From Macrobrachium rosenbergii (taxonomy: Eukaryota > Arthropoda > Malacostraca > Decapoda > Palaemonidae), in assembly GCF_040412425.1 (NCBI RefSeq), contig NC_089743.1, positions 89,393,471 through 89,457,470 of the forward strand: a DNA stretch of 64,000 nucleotides, read 5' to 3'. The position numbers were made by a program, and so were the translations under genes. Below the pieces are notes generated by a model, which had not been told where the DNA came from, ran no database searches, and was given only the letters and a program-made list of their open reading frames with translations. Every line of letters begins with the position of its first letter. Within the stretch, counting starts at the first letter, position 1. This document shows positions 23,258 to 36,214 of the stretch, in pieces.

Positions 23258-24090
23258 AGCTTAATGATAAATAATATTGCCAAGACCAGGAAGAACATTC
23301 TTTATTACAAGCTTTTCGAGGTATAAAACCTCATCATCAGGCTGAAAAAACCGACAAGGATGAGAATCAATAAAATTACAATAAAATGAATTGTCATAAT
23401 AAATCTTCAGCAAAAATACTAACGAAATATAAAATGAACAAGTAAATACAAACTAAAAGGGTGAGACGTAAAATAACGAAAAATTAAAAACACAAACATA
23501 AAAATATGAAAATAAAACTATAGTGAAATGTAAACAAACTATCACTCACAAAGTAAAATATTTAACGACCTAATTGAGTACCTACTATGAAATTACACGA
23601 TAGCTAGTTGAATACCAGACGAGTTGTTGTTCAATTCCGGCTTCATCTTTTTAATAGTCAGCGACTCTGAAATTAAAAGGTCCAGTCTGTTTGAACAAAA
23701 AGACAGTACCCGAAAATCCAGGTCAGTGAAAGGATGGTCCTGTGCTAAACTGTGTTCTCTAATGGCAGAAAAGGGTGGTTTGGAAAGGGAAACCTAGTTC
23801 TAATAGAAAGACCTCTGTGTTCCAAAATTCTGTGTCTGAGCCAGCGGGAACTAGATCCCACGTATCGCAGACCACACTGCGAACAAGTGAACAAGTAAAC
23901 GACACAGGAATTAAGGTCCACAGGCAGAGTAGGCTTCTCTCTCAAAAGTGATCCTATTGTAAAAGGATTACAGAAAACAAACCGGAAACTGATTTTGAAA
24001 CAATGCTTAAGTATTTCTTGTAACTTTTTCGGACCATATAGCTACTATGACCAAGGTAAGGCAATTTAATGTACTTTACATCTTTACTAG
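23254..24090 (-). mobile_element. Penelope-like element 3' part, inverted copy
   Basis: This block is a near-exact reverse complement of 24597-25432. On minus it encodes the GIY-YIG endonuclease region (VVYLFTCSQCGLRYVGSS, then HRILEHRG), with the Cys pair and His residues typical of Penelope-like endonucleases, followed by the 3' UTR. Its frame stays open through HRGLSIRTRF, where the plus copy is shifted, but a lost G in a GGGG run (about 23789) breaks it a little later. The two copies therefore carry different lesions. The outer end carries the hammerhead-like motif and polyadenylation-like signal, next to (TA)n. Confidence 0.88.
23302..23339 (-). ncRNA. Hammerhead-ribozyme-like motif, inverted copy
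   Basis: The reverse-complement counterpart of 25348-25386. On minus it shows the same CTGATGA, 5-bp stem and GAAA, including the same extra T, so the deviation predates the duplication. Confidence 0.48.
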
Positions 24091-24160
24091 CGGATTGCTT
24101 CATGGGTTATTGTGAAAGGATTTGGATGTCTGAATGCCTAGTGCTTTCAAACCTTTGTAT

Positions 24161-24181
24161 TACCGTAGGTATGTAGATGAT
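24161..24181 (+). other. RT catalytic YVDD motif of the Penelope-like element
   Basis: The codons TAC CGT AGG TAT GTA GAT GAT encode YRRYVDD. This is the RT palm-domain catalytic box with both aspartates retained, although the surrounding frame is broken. Confidence 0.9.
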
Positions 24182-24756
24182 ACTTTCCTTGTGTTTAAGG
24201 AATTATCACATGTTGATTTGTTTTTGAATATTTTAATTCTTGTCACCCTAATATTTCTTTTACTTGTGAGACGGAACAGGATAATAAGTTGTCATTTTTA
24301 GATGTACAGGTATACAGAAATAGTGGCAAATTTGAGACCTCTGTTTATAGGAAAAGTACTTTTACTGGCTTGGGATTGAATTACCTCAGTTTTTTCCAAA
24401 GTTGTATAAGATGAACTCATACGCACTTTGATTAATAGAGCCTACAATGTTTGTTGTGATTTTAATTTATTTCATCAAGATATGGTTTTCCTCCAGAATT
24501 ATTTTTCTGAAAACTCATATCCCATTTTTGTATTTTACAAAGTTCTGAAAAATTTTTAAATGAAAAGTTTTGTCCCAGACCGGTGTACAGTACTGCTAGT
24601 AAAGATGTAAAGTACATTAAATTGCCTTACCTTGGTCATAGTAGCTATATGGTCCGAAAAAAGTTACAAGAAATACTTAAGCATTGTTTCCCTCAAATCA
24701 GTTTCGGTTTGTTTTCTGTAATCCTTTACAATAGGATCACTTTTGAGAGAAAGCCT

Positions 24757-24882
24757 ACTCTGCCTGTGGACCTTAATTCCTGTGTCGTTTACTTGTTCAC
24801 TTGTTCGCAGTGTGGTCTGCGATACGTGGGATCTAGTTCCCGCTGGCTCAGACACAGAATTTTGGAACACAGAGGTCTTTTC
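24757..24882 (+). other. GIY-YIG endonuclease domain, plus copy
   Basis: The VVY and YVG halves of the GIY-YIG core are separated by LFTCSQCGLR, and a conserved Arg/His stretch RHRILEHRG follows. In Penelope-like elements this domain nicks target DNA for priming. The inverted counterpart is at about 23803-23931. Confidence 0.88.
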
Positions 24883-25347
24883 TATTAGAACTAGGTTTCC
24901 CCTTTCCAAACCACCCTTTTCTGCCATTAGAGAACACAGTTTAGCACAGGACCATCCTTTCACTGACCTGGATTTTCGGGTACTGTCTTTTTGTTCAAAC
25001 AGACTGGACCTTTTAATTTCAGAGTCGCTGACTATTAAAAGATGAAGCCGGAATTGAACAACAACTCGTCTGGTATTCAAATAGCTATCGTGTAATTTCA
25101 TAGTAGGTACTCAATTAGGTCGTTAAATATTTTACTTTGTGAGTGATAGTTTGTTTACATTTCACTATAGTTTTATTTTCATATTTTTATGTTTGTGTTT
25201 TTAATTTTTCGTTATTTTACGTCTCACCCTTTTAGTTTGTATTTACTTGTTCATTTTATATTTCGTTAGTATTTTTGCTGAAGATTTATTATGACAATTC
25301 ATTTTATTGTAATTTTATTGATTCTCATCCTTGTCAGTTTTTTCAGC

Positions 25348-25386
25348 CTGATGATGAGGTTTTATACCTCGAAAGCTTGTAATAAA
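25348..25386 (+). ncRNA. Hammerhead-ribozyme-like motif at Penelope 3' end, plus copy
   Basis: CTGATGA (25348-25354) is followed by a perfect 5-bp stem GAGGT/ACCTC (25356-25360 with 25366-25370, loop TTTAT) and GAAA (25371-25374), in the hammerhead core order. One extra T (25355) sits between CTGATGA and stem II. I cannot find a convincing stem III with a cleavage triplet or a helix I partner. AATAAA follows at 25381. Penelope-like elements are known to carry hammerhead motifs, so this is probably a degenerate relic. Confidence 0.5.
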
Positions 25387-25457
25387 GAATGTTCTTCCTG
25401 GTCTTGGCAATATTATTTATCATTAAGCTAAGATTTCCAAGTAGCCGCCCAATTACC

Positions 25458-27337
<1,880 letters not shown>

Positions 27338-27409
<72 letters not shown>

Positions 27410-27485
27410 TAATAATAATAATAATCTTTATTGCGGCTCAGGGCCATACACAAGGAAGATACAAATACAAAAATTAGCTGAAGTT

Positions 27486-27550
<65 letters not shown>

Positions 27551-27608
27551 CTTTATTGCGGCTCAGGGCCATATACAAGGAAGATACAGATACAAAAATT
27601 AGCTGAAG

Positions 27609-27662
<54 letters not shown>

Positions 27663-27705
27663 CTTTATTGCGGCTCAGGGCCATATACAAGGAAGATACA
27701 AATAC
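27338..27705 (-). repeat. LINE 3' tail with (AAT)n, triplicated
   Basis: CTTTATTGCGGCTCAGGGCC recurs at 27426, 27551 and 27663, each preceded by a long (AAT)n array (27338-27425, 27488-27550, 27611-27662) and followed by ATACACAAGGAAGATACA. On minus, each unit reads as a LINE-type 3' end: unique sequence, GCCGCAATAAAG, then an (ATT)n tail. The AAAAATTAGCTGAAGT linker is also repeated, including before the first array, so the unit is tandem-duplicated rather than three independent insertions. Confidence 0.8.
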
Positions 27706-29029
27706 AATACACACAATCTATATACATAAGGTTACTTGACAAAAATAATTATCGGCAATATCCGCACAGTTGCTGAAGAAGTAGAAAAAACAGAATTCAT
27801 AATAATGGTAATGACAGTAATTATGTGGGGATCAATAGAAACAAATTAAAATTGATAACAGTAAAAAATACAGATTGCAAACGATTAATTTCCATCTGGG
27901 TTGGCGTGTGTTACAAAGGGTACTGTCTCGTTCAGGGCAGTAGAGGAGTTTCTTGTAAAATTTTCCAATTATGGGCATAATATTTGCCATCCAAGAATTC
28001 TTATCTAAACAATTTCCCCTTATTTTCTTTTAAACGATTTTCACTGAAATCCTTGAAAACTGAAACAGGGAATGAAATTTCCTTTTCCCGCCAAGTTTCG
28101 AACCCAAGTGAGGAGCAGAAATTATGTCAGAAAAAAAGAGAAGAAGATTTTGTATCTCGTTTGGAGGCCGACAAGAAGGAATTGCAAGAGAGCTCGTATA
28201 TTTTTCCCGCTGTGCGTAGCTTTATATTTCATTACTCGTAGTAACTCAACGACAGTTGTGAATAGGTGATTATTTTTTTTATGAATGCAATCAGTTAATT
28301 TTTTCTCAAGAATAATGCAGTGAAAATGGAAGGCAAGATTGGAGAGGAAGAGTTGTATTGAAATCAGAATTTTGATTTTATTCACAGATCTCTCGCTCTT
28401 CTAATTAAGGTTAAACTAACAACAGAAACAAAGGAGGTTGTATTGAACCATCTGAATAAGATTAAGAAACTATTGGCAACGGTAAGCTGCGTAAAGGATA
28501 ATAAAGACTGCGATTTATCTCTTTATCTTTGAAGGTGATTTATAGATAAAGGCAAATATCTTTTCTGTATTTCCATGAACTGTACTGACTGTAATTGTGT
28601 CTTCTTTACTCATTTCCTTCTGTGTCAACGAGGTAATTAAATAAAAACGTCTACCGGTTGGACGATGAGTGATTTTGTCATTCAGTTTGCTAGTGACAAC
28701 ATGGCTATTTAATCTTCCTTGACACCTAAGTTCGTCTCTGACACTTGGTTTACCACGCGTCTTAAAGGGATTAGCAAACCAAGTTTTTATTTTTGGTTGC
28801 TCGCATGTGTGTGTGTGTGTGTGTGTGTGCGTCTACTGGCTGAGATAGAATTGATTCTGTCGAAGTAATGAATGACTGCAGATTGTCCTCTCAGCGGTGA
28901 GGTCATTCTGATGACTGCATACATTATAAAAGACAGTAAAATTGATCTCCACCGTGGATCGTAGATAGTGTATCGGACGCCACAGCTGATGCTACCAATA
29001 CCAATGATGATATGCTTCTCCCTCTCGGC

Positions 29030-29031
<2 letters not shown>
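27706..29031. other. No confident gene
   Basis: GGGTTCGAAAC on minus (about 28092-28102) resembles a tRNA B box and may mark a SINE relic, but no A box is clear. Frames at 27984-28269 (plus) are short. A (GT)n run lies at 28807-28829. Confidence 0.3.

Positions 29032-29086
<55 letters not shown>
29032..29086. repeat. (GA)n microsatellite
   Basis: About 27 AG units. Confidence 0.95.
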
Positions 29087-29089
<3 letters not shown>

Positions 29090-29659
29090 GCGGCATTATT
29101 TAGACCACGTAATTGTATAAGTGAAAATGATAGCAATAGCAGGCAGATCGTATCAAATAATACCCTCCCAAGTGTGCGCGTTTGTGTGTGTGTGTGTGTG
29201 TGTTTTTGCGTACTCTTAGGTGATGGCTATAAATAAACATGGTAGCCCAAGGTTTTGATGGAGAGGAGCAGGACCCTCATTAGTAACACGGGATGTTTGC
29301 AGGGCATGAAGCCCCAGGAATGTAGTTTATGGCTTGCGAGGGATTAGGAGGTATTGCGTGTCCCATTCAGTGCGAAGGCTGCCCATAGGAAGTGCAAGTA
29401 AGGAGGACTGAGCAATGCTTATGCAATCTCCACTTATGGATGCATGATTCTGTATCTTAGAATCAGTGCACGCGCAAAACCACACACACACATACCCTGT
29501 ATATATAGAGAGATAGATATATAGCTTTGATAAAGCTAGCAGTGGCAAGCAAAAACCTCACATTTTGATATATATCTATGATACATTTTCTATTGTAGTG
29601 GGATTTCTTCCATATGTACTTGAGTAAATCACAGTACACGCATGCGCATACAGACACAC

Positions 29660-29778
29660 ACTCACGTGTATATATATACATATATATACATATATAAAGT
29701 ATATACACACGCACACACACACATATAGCCTATATATATAAATATATGTGTGTAGGTATGTATATATGCATATGTACA

Positions 29779-29814
<36 letters not shown>

Positions 29815-29823
29815 TGTATGCAT
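29660..29823. repeat. Mixed TA/CA/GTAT simple-sequence region
   Basis: Short TATA, CACA and (GTAT)n tracts (29788-29820) with interruptions. Confidence 0.85.
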
Positions 29824-30304
29824 ATGATTGCCGGGACCGAGTTGGAAGCAGATACCATAATCTGCTGGGTTTAAGAGAAAGAGTGTGGGCCTAGCAGCCT
29901 CACTTCTAAAGACATGCTGATTCGCTGTAGGCATTCTACCCAGTTGTGAATAAATACCACTAACATCTACCTGCGTTAAGATAAAAGGCGTGAAAATAGT
30001 GTCACCATCCCTGAGAACTTACTCAAGAAACAAGTAGGTCGTAATTGTTTGGCGCCATCCCCTTCAAAGGGGAAAAGGCGTACGGGTGAAATAAATATTA
30101 ACCCTTTTGGCTCCAGGCTACTCGTTTTTGAGGTGGAGTCACCCGCCTTATCCCTCTGTCGCCTGAAGACGGTTGTGGGAACTTCACTATCGACCGTTTT
30201 TGCCATTCATTATTACTCAAATGTAGTTCACCGTCACTGGCTGAGAGATCAGTGGAGTATTGAGCGTTGTGTTATCTCGGGTCTTTGGTGATTACTTATC
30301 TAAA
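29824..30304. other. No confident gene
   Basis: Relatively GC-balanced, with overlapping frames on both strands around 29976-30291 but no recognised motif. Confidence 0.3.

Positions 30305-30356
<52 letters not shown>
30305..30356. repeat. (ATT)n, probable LINE tail
   Basis: About 17 ATT units at the 3' boundary of the minus-strand LINE fragment copy 2. Confidence 0.9.
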
Positions 30357-30722
30357 GGTCTATCACAGTCATCCAACTCGACTGGGTGGTTTTTATAGTG
30401 TCGGGAGGGGTTCGGGTTGCATCCTGCCTCCTTAGGAGTCCATCACTTTTCTCAGTATTGCGCTGTTTTTAGCACACTTCTCTGCATGAGTCCTGGAGCT
30501 ACTTCGGCATCTAGTTTTTCCAGATTCCTTCTCAGGGATCTTGGGATCCTGCCTAGTGTTCCTGTTATTATGGGTACAATTTCCACTGGCATATTCCATA
30601 TCCTTCTTTTTTCGATTTTCAGGTCTTGATACTTATCAATTTTCTCTCTTTCTCATCTACTCTGGTGTCCCATGGTATTGCCACATCAGTGAGTGATACT
30701 TTCTTCTTGATTTTGTCATTTA

Positions 30723-30726
<4 letters not shown>
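30357..30726 (-). mobile_element. LINE 3' end, C-terminal RT-ORF fragment, copy 2
   Basis: The minus strand reads VSLTDVAIPWDTRVDEKERK, then after a stop and frame change VPIITGTLGRIPRSLRRNL. It has the same 3' UTR (…GACTGTGATAGACC) and (AAT)n boundary as copy 1. It extends about 35 bp further 5' than copy 1. The 5' side again abuts (ATT)n (30727-30789). Confidence 0.8.

Positions 30727-30789
<63 letters not shown>
30727..30789. repeat. (ATT)n microsatellite
   Basis: About 21 ATT units at the truncated 5' side of LINE copy 2. Read on minus this gives a poly-Asn frame, which is an artefact. Confidence 0.93.
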
Positions 30790-30790
<1 letters not shown>

Positions 30791-31049
30791 TGAAATCTAA
30801 CTAATTTTTCTGCAAAAAACCATCTGAGGTTATCTAAAGATTTCATTCTTTTTGTAGTAATTCTGAACTGTCATTGATTTTGAAAACACGTATTCTGTAT
30901 GGTCGAAAATAAACTTCAGAAGGAAGGCTTTGATAGCCGAAACTAAATCAACGCAGAGGGTCTGATTTATCATAATGGCGTCATGTTTTACCTCGTCTGG
31001 TTGAAAAATGTCTCGTTTAAAAGGCTAATTCGTATCTTATTTTACCCAG

Positions 31050-31106
31050 GTTCTGTCGGATGAAGATTTCATGCAAATTAGAGTAGATCGCTGTACAAAA
31101 TATCCG
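31050..31106 (+). CDS. Possible internal exon, 57 nt
   Basis: An acceptor TATCTTATTTTACCCAG ends at 31049 and a donor GTAAGA starts at 31107. The 57 nt between are open only in phase 0, giving 19 codons (VLSDEDFMQIRVDRCTKYP) of balanced, hydrophilic composition. The other two frames contain stops. I do not recognise the protein. This is one of the two best exon candidates. A 24-T run lies 15 bp downstream. Confidence 0.38.
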
Positions 31107-31120
31107 GTAAGAAAATACGA

Positions 31121-31121
31121 G

Positions 31122-31148
<27 letters not shown>
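31121..31148. repeat. Poly-T run
   Basis: About 28 Ts. On minus this would be the A tail of a retroposed sequence, but I see no element attached. Confidence 0.85.
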
Positions 31149-31152
<4 letters not shown>

Positions 31153-31469
31153 CGTAGTCTTCCACTGTGAGTAGGGGAACCATTATAAAGGCATATTGCA
31201 CATTATAACTCGGTCTGTTTAATCCTCATCCTAGTCTCGGGTTGTCATTCTCAAGATGTTTACAGAAGTAGTAAACAGTTCCTTTGGGGTTCAATGCTGA
31301 ATCCGACACTGCAGCCAAGGATGCATTTTTTTATGAACTTACAGAGACTTTAAAGAAACGAACGGCATTTCAGTTGTACACAATGTTTTTCTTGATCTGA
31401 GTCTCGAGTGTTTTTTTATTTTCGAAGCGACATAGATCATTGCTTTAGTTTTTTTTTTCGCCATTCGCT

Positions 31470-31706
31470 CCTTTTTGATATGTACTTTCCGGCTTCGTTT
31501 ATTCGTAATAACATATATGTTTCTAATACATCTATCCTTTTTAATATTTTTTCGAAAGGAACTCCTATTTTCTTGATAATTTCGAGCTATTTTGATGTGT
31601 ACTTTCCGGCTGGTTAATTTGCCTTCGTTTATTGTAATAACGTATATATTTCAAACACATCTATCCTTTTTCATATTTTTTTGAAAGGATCATATTTTCT
31701 TGATGA
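31470..31706. repeat. 117-bp tandem duplication
   Basis: GATATGTACTTTCCGGCT at 31477 recurs as GATGTGTACTTTCCGGCT at 31594. Both copies continue through a CTTCGTTTATT block, a TAATAACRTATAT block and an ACATCTATCCTTTTT block to TTTTCTTGAT. Moderately diverged. Confidence 0.8.
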
Positions 31707-32307
31707 CTTCGTATAATTTTTTTTTAAATACTTTAGGTTCAAGGTCTTTCTCTCGTTTTCATATTTTTCTGGAACAGTCTCCTGAGTTTCTGACTTAAAG
31801 ATTACATGCAACTGTATATAAGTTGTTAAATTTGTGTCTGTTTGATGTTGTAGAAATCAAGGCTTCATATTTTTGTTTCATTTTTTTATTTTTACTTGTT
31901 ACATGCAGTGTTGCGTTTATGCTTGTTTCTTGTTGTTTTATAGCGTGTAAATATTCATTTGTTGGTTAATGTACAGTACATTTATTTATTCCCGAATAAA
32001 GGTTTTTTCACTATTTAAAGCACTTACCCCGCTAGTTTAGTTTCTTTTTTAATACCCTTTTCATGTGTAAATATTCAGTCATATTTGTTCCTTTTTCTTT
32101 GTTATTTGCTTTTCTTTGTTTTCTGTTTTTGTATACAAGGGCATTTTGGCCATGGAAGCTTACTCTTTAAGTCAAGTGACCGTTGTGTTTTTTGTATATT
32201 TAAGCTCGTCCATTATAGATGATAATAATAATGTTATGAAGACAAATAGTGTCTCTGGGAAACTGAAATTATACGCTTTCATTTTTATAATTTTCCCATT
32301 GTAGACC

Positions 32308-32309
<2 letters not shown>
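31707..32309. other. T-rich DNA, no gene recognised
   Basis: No repeat unit or domain visible. Confidence 0.3.

Positions 32310-32375
<66 letters not shown>
32310..32375. repeat. (GA)n microsatellite
   Basis: About 32 AG units. Confidence 0.95.
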
Positions 32376-32379
<4 letters not shown>

Positions 32380-32650
32380 GATTTCGAGAAAGTGCAGAGT
32401 AACGGTGTCATATTCCAGCGTTTAGAATAAAGGAATTTTGATGGATGTAAAACGAGGTCCTACCATTTATTTCCTTAAGTGTAGGCTCCAAGATTCACGC
32501 TTTAGCCCTCACATGGTATCAAAGGATCGTCTGTTTTCATTCAAGAGTTACAGAGAATATGGTAATCTTCTTTGGCGGTGGGTGGCCATATGTATTTTCC
32601 TCTTTAAAAACTAGATTCAGTCTTACGATGGTTGCGCATTTTCGAGATAT

Positions 32651-32655
<5 letters not shown>

Positions 32656-32727
<72 letters not shown>
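32656..32727. repeat. (CT)n microsatellite
   Basis: About 36 CT units. Confidence 0.95.
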
Positions 32728-32730
<3 letters not shown>

Positions 32731-33157
32731 TGTTTTATTTTAATGCCCTGAATGGCCCTTATTTTCATAACTCAGTTCAAGTGGCTCCTTTTGTGTTCCT
32801 TCTAGAAGGAGATGTTGATTTTTTTTTCCACAGTGATTTCATCATCTTCGTTGTCTCCTCATTAATAAGATTAAGTAATCTAGTTTGTTGTGAAATCAAG
32901 CTTTTGATAATTCAGCCAATGGCTGCATGGGGTGGTAGATCTTTTTTTATTTTGAGGATTTCTTCGTAAGAGTTTCACAAGTAAATAGACACTTGTGTCT
33001 GTGTCTATATCGTGTCTGAAACTCTTCCTGATACTCCGTATAACAGATATATACAATAATATTCGATTGGTTTATGGGAACATGTCCAAAACTCTCCTTC
33101 CTTAGCCTGGACCCAACCTGGGACTCCTTAGCCTCCAGGAGTGATTGCTAACACAAG

Positions 33158-33161
<4 letters not shown>

Positions 33162-33212
<51 letters not shown>
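33162..33212. repeat. (GA)n microsatellite
   Basis: About 25 AG units. Confidence 0.95.
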
Positions 33213-33215
<3 letters not shown>

Positions 33216-34200
33216 AGAACTATTGGAGAAGGCGTGAGAGCTTCCCCTCCTGTTGGTGATCGGTAATGAAGTGGCCCTTGATAAACACACTTCAGGGAAG
33301 TCTGCAGCCAAGGTCGGCGTCCTCGTTAGAAGGTGCTTGTTCAGGCCGAAAAAGGATGTGTGAGAGAGCTAGAAAAAGAGGTTAATTTGAACTTAAGTTG
33401 GTCGTTTACTTGTCACGTTGACTGTTTTTCTTAATGTCGTGACGGAACCTCGTACGTCTCAAGACAATTCCTGCGTGTCACTTGCGTCTGTCAACACTAT
33501 TCTCCTCGGACGAGTTTGCTAGGTGCTGTTAAACGCACCCCACATTCTCAAGAACGACCAGTCATCTTTTCTTCCTTGCTTCTTCACCTTTGTACCCAGA
33601 TGCCCATGCAAACTCTGCTGTAAACAAAAACAGACTTGCTTATCTCGTGGAAATGGTTTTTATTGGTAATGTTCGATTTGTAATAAATAGAACTAGGAAG
33701 GGGGAGTTCGCGTTGTGTATTGTCTTCCTGTGATGGTCCCAGTTGCTTGCTAGATGACCTTTGCTGTAGTAACAGAAGTATTGTATACAGTAAAGTAATC
33801 AGGAAATAAATCCCACCAGCTGTCTGCAATGCACTTATCCATATCCAGTTTCTTCATTACCGAGTAAGGAAAAAACTGGCTTTTGAAATTTGATGATACT
33901 TACGCATCGAAAATTCTCTCACATCTGCCTTTGAAATAAGACAAATAGCGCAAATTTATTTGAGTCTTACGTTTGAGGATTGAACGAAGTTTTGGTAGAA
34001 TTTTCATAAACAATATAGTCAGGGAATGTTGGTAAGTCCAGTCGGTGACCAAACATTCATAAATCATGGATGGAAAAAGCTGGTGTAGTCCCTTTCATTA
34101 TTCTTCTTCTCAGCCTAGTCCCAATTCTATAAAAGGGGTCGCCGTTTTGGATGAGCCGCTGCCATCTACCTCTGTGGTTCTGTGGTGCGTTTCTACTTCT
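33213..34200. other. No confident gene
   Basis: An 81-codon minus frame (33584-33829) begins with a hydrophobic, leader-like stretch (FLITLLYTILLLL), but nothing else supports it. Confidence 0.3.
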
Positions 34201-34540
34201 TCAGTTCCCTTCTCTCTCAAGTCCTCCCTCTCCTCCTCTCTTTCTTGGTCTTCCTCTTCTTCTTCTACACCGCACTTCCATCTCCATCTCCATAGCATGA
34301 CTTCCAGTGTGGCGATCTTCCCTTCTCAGTAGGTATCCGCACCATCTCAGTCTCCCCACCTCCACTTTCTTTGATATTTCATCCACCCTTGTTGACCCTC
34401 TGTTACACTCATTCCTAATCCTATCCTCCCTCGTTACGCCAGACATCCATCTTAACATTCTCATCTCTGCTACGTTCAGTTTCTTCTCTGTCTTTGTCAT
34501 ACGTGCCGTTTCTGTACCATGTAGCATAGCTGGTCTAGCC
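34201..34540 (-). pseudogene. RTE-clade LINE ORF C-terminal fragment
   Basis: A 108-codon minus frame includes LNVAEMRMLRWMSGVTREDR, then RIRNE, GRLRWCGYLLRRED and RRRRGRPRKRGGEG. This is the standard C-terminal order of RTE-type retrotransposon proteins (EMRMLRWMCGVTRxDRIRNE, LRWFGHVxRR, RGRPRKRW). The frame is open across the whole piece, so this relic is younger or better preserved than the others. The RT domain is absent. An (ATT)n run lies just beyond at 34556-34571. Confidence 0.82.
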
Positions 34541-35347
34541 CCTTCAGTTATAAATTATTATTATTATTATTTTTTTATAAATTCCATATGGTAAAGATTC
34601 TTGGTTATATGCAGTGACTTTAGAGCCTTTAACCTCTAAGAGAATGGACTTGGTGTAAAATATTTATGCGTACGTGTGTTTGCGCGTGCGAGTCCATTTT
34701 ATTTTTGTATTTTCTGGGCGGTCAACGACTTGTATGGGAATGGACTTATTGTTGAATATATGTATGCATACACACATGCACGCCCATATAATACATGTAT
34801 ATATATATGTGTGTGTATATAATTATATATATATCCATATGAGTTACAGTAGTGGTAATTATAACCTGTTCAACAATTATTGTAGTAAGATTAACTTCGG
34901 AACAGCAATAATATCGTTTGAGGTGTTGAGTTATAGGGATATTAAAAGAAACAGTAAAGGAATGACAGTATCAGCGTCCATGATGATTATAAGGAAAAAT
35001 GACACTAATAATGTGGAAGCAAGTAATGGGCTGGTGGACTACCACGACAGAGATGTTCGTGAGAATAAGTCATTCCAAGAATGGCCATTGTGTACCTGGC
35101 GAGTTTTGTGTTGTACCGTAAAAGCTTTGGCCAAGAAAGAGTAGGGTAGCTTAGTAACCTACTTGCTGGGTTTCATTATTTAATTTTTTTTAGCAGTTCA
35201 GCAAGTGTACATATAATATTTTAATGCTTACTCTTATTTTCTTATTTCCTTAAGAGTAGGAAACTAAGTATATACATTTTTATAATCTGCAGCAGGTTTT
35301 GTAATTTTAATAATTTTGGCACTTATTGCAGTGCTATCTCTCCTACC

Positions 35348-35348
<1 letters not shown>
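34541..35348. other. No confident gene
   Basis: A 156-codon plus frame (34674-35144) crosses a CA/TA-rich patch and has no recognisable motif. Confidence 0.3.

Positions 35349-35418
<70 letters not shown>
35349..35418. repeat. (CT)n microsatellite
   Basis: About 35 CT units. Confidence 0.95.
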
Positions 35419-35423
<5 letters not shown>

Positions 35424-36139
35424 TTACGTATGGTTAAAACAGAAATTGCTTTATATGATTTTTAGTTTTCGTAGATTATCAACAACTTTATTGTATCCAA
35501 GAAAACTGCAGATTCATTTATTTATAGTTAGAGGACTTAGTACAATTTTTTCTACTTGGAGTTTAAAATATGTTTAATTCCATATACCTTATTATACTGA
35601 GGCATCAGCTTCCATTTTTATAACTGCACGTATGAGGAAACTATGACATCATGCCTATGAGTGTGACGAATATATTTATGGATGGTGTGAGATATTATTA
35701 GACGTAGTGTTTGTGTAAAGATATTATGACATTGCTCGCATCTCATATTTCATGTTAACTGAGCAGCGTTGCAAGTGTCCCTCTCCCACGCGAACTTGCA
35801 TGACCCAAGTGCTCCAGTTGGTGCCGTTACAGTTCCTGTACTAATCCAGGTAAATGAAACCAATTACCTAATGCGTTCAGGTAGTCTAGCTTGAGTTAGG
35901 GTGTAAGGAAGGTTAGTGAAAAAGGGAATGAAACGCTTAATAAAGAGTTAATTGAAAAACAGCGGAGCTGCCTCTATCTGTAGTAAGTTTTTTATTTTAA
36001 TATTTGATAGCAAAACTGACCCTATCTGTAGCAGGCAAGGTTTTCATTTCAATATTAGATAGCAAATGACTTGTTGGCAATACCGTTACTGCCTACTGCT
36101 TTACTATTGCTTTTGTTGTCATATTTTCAAATGTTTCTG

Positions 36140-36144
<5 letters not shown>
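35419..36144. other. No gene recognised
   Basis: An imperfect repeat (CTGCCTCTATCTGTAG at 35967 and CTGACCCTATCTGTAG at 36015, with following TTTTTATTTTAATATT) suggests a 49-bp duplication. Confidence 0.4.

Positions 36145-36212
<68 letters not shown>
36145..36212. repeat. (GA)n microsatellite
   Basis: About 33 AG units. Confidence 0.95.

Positions 36213-36214
<2 letters not shown>

Larger units (their letters stand above)
24091..25432 (+). mobile_element. Penelope-like element, 5'-truncated, RT plus GIY-YIG
   Basis: From 24100 the plus strand reads MGYCERIWMSEC, then the catalytic RT block YRRYVDDTFLVFK (YRRYVDD at 24161-24181). After a one-base loss near 24236 it reads NISFTCETEQDNKLSFLDVQ and YRKSTFTGLGLNY, all characteristic of Penelope-like RTs. 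Further stops and shifts occur (about 24410 and 24450). The linker is followed by a GIY-YIG endonuclease (about 24757-24882: VVYLFTCSQCGLRYVGSS). A frame change after HRG moves the C-terminus to another frame ending near 25045. The 3' UTR ends with AATAAA (25381-25386). The N-terminal RT half is missing. The element is inactive. Confidence 0.9.

Noticed and set aside
25348..25386. An active, canonical hammerhead ribozyme
   Set aside because: An extra base precedes stem II and no stem III with a cleavage triplet could be found, so only a hammerhead-like relic is claimed.
33584..33829. Small secreted or membrane protein on minus
   Set aside because: A single hydrophobic stretch in an 81-codon frame without other support.
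34674..35144. 156-codon plus-strand gene
   Set aside because: The frame crosses CA/TA-rich sequence and its remainder has no recognisable domain or splice context.
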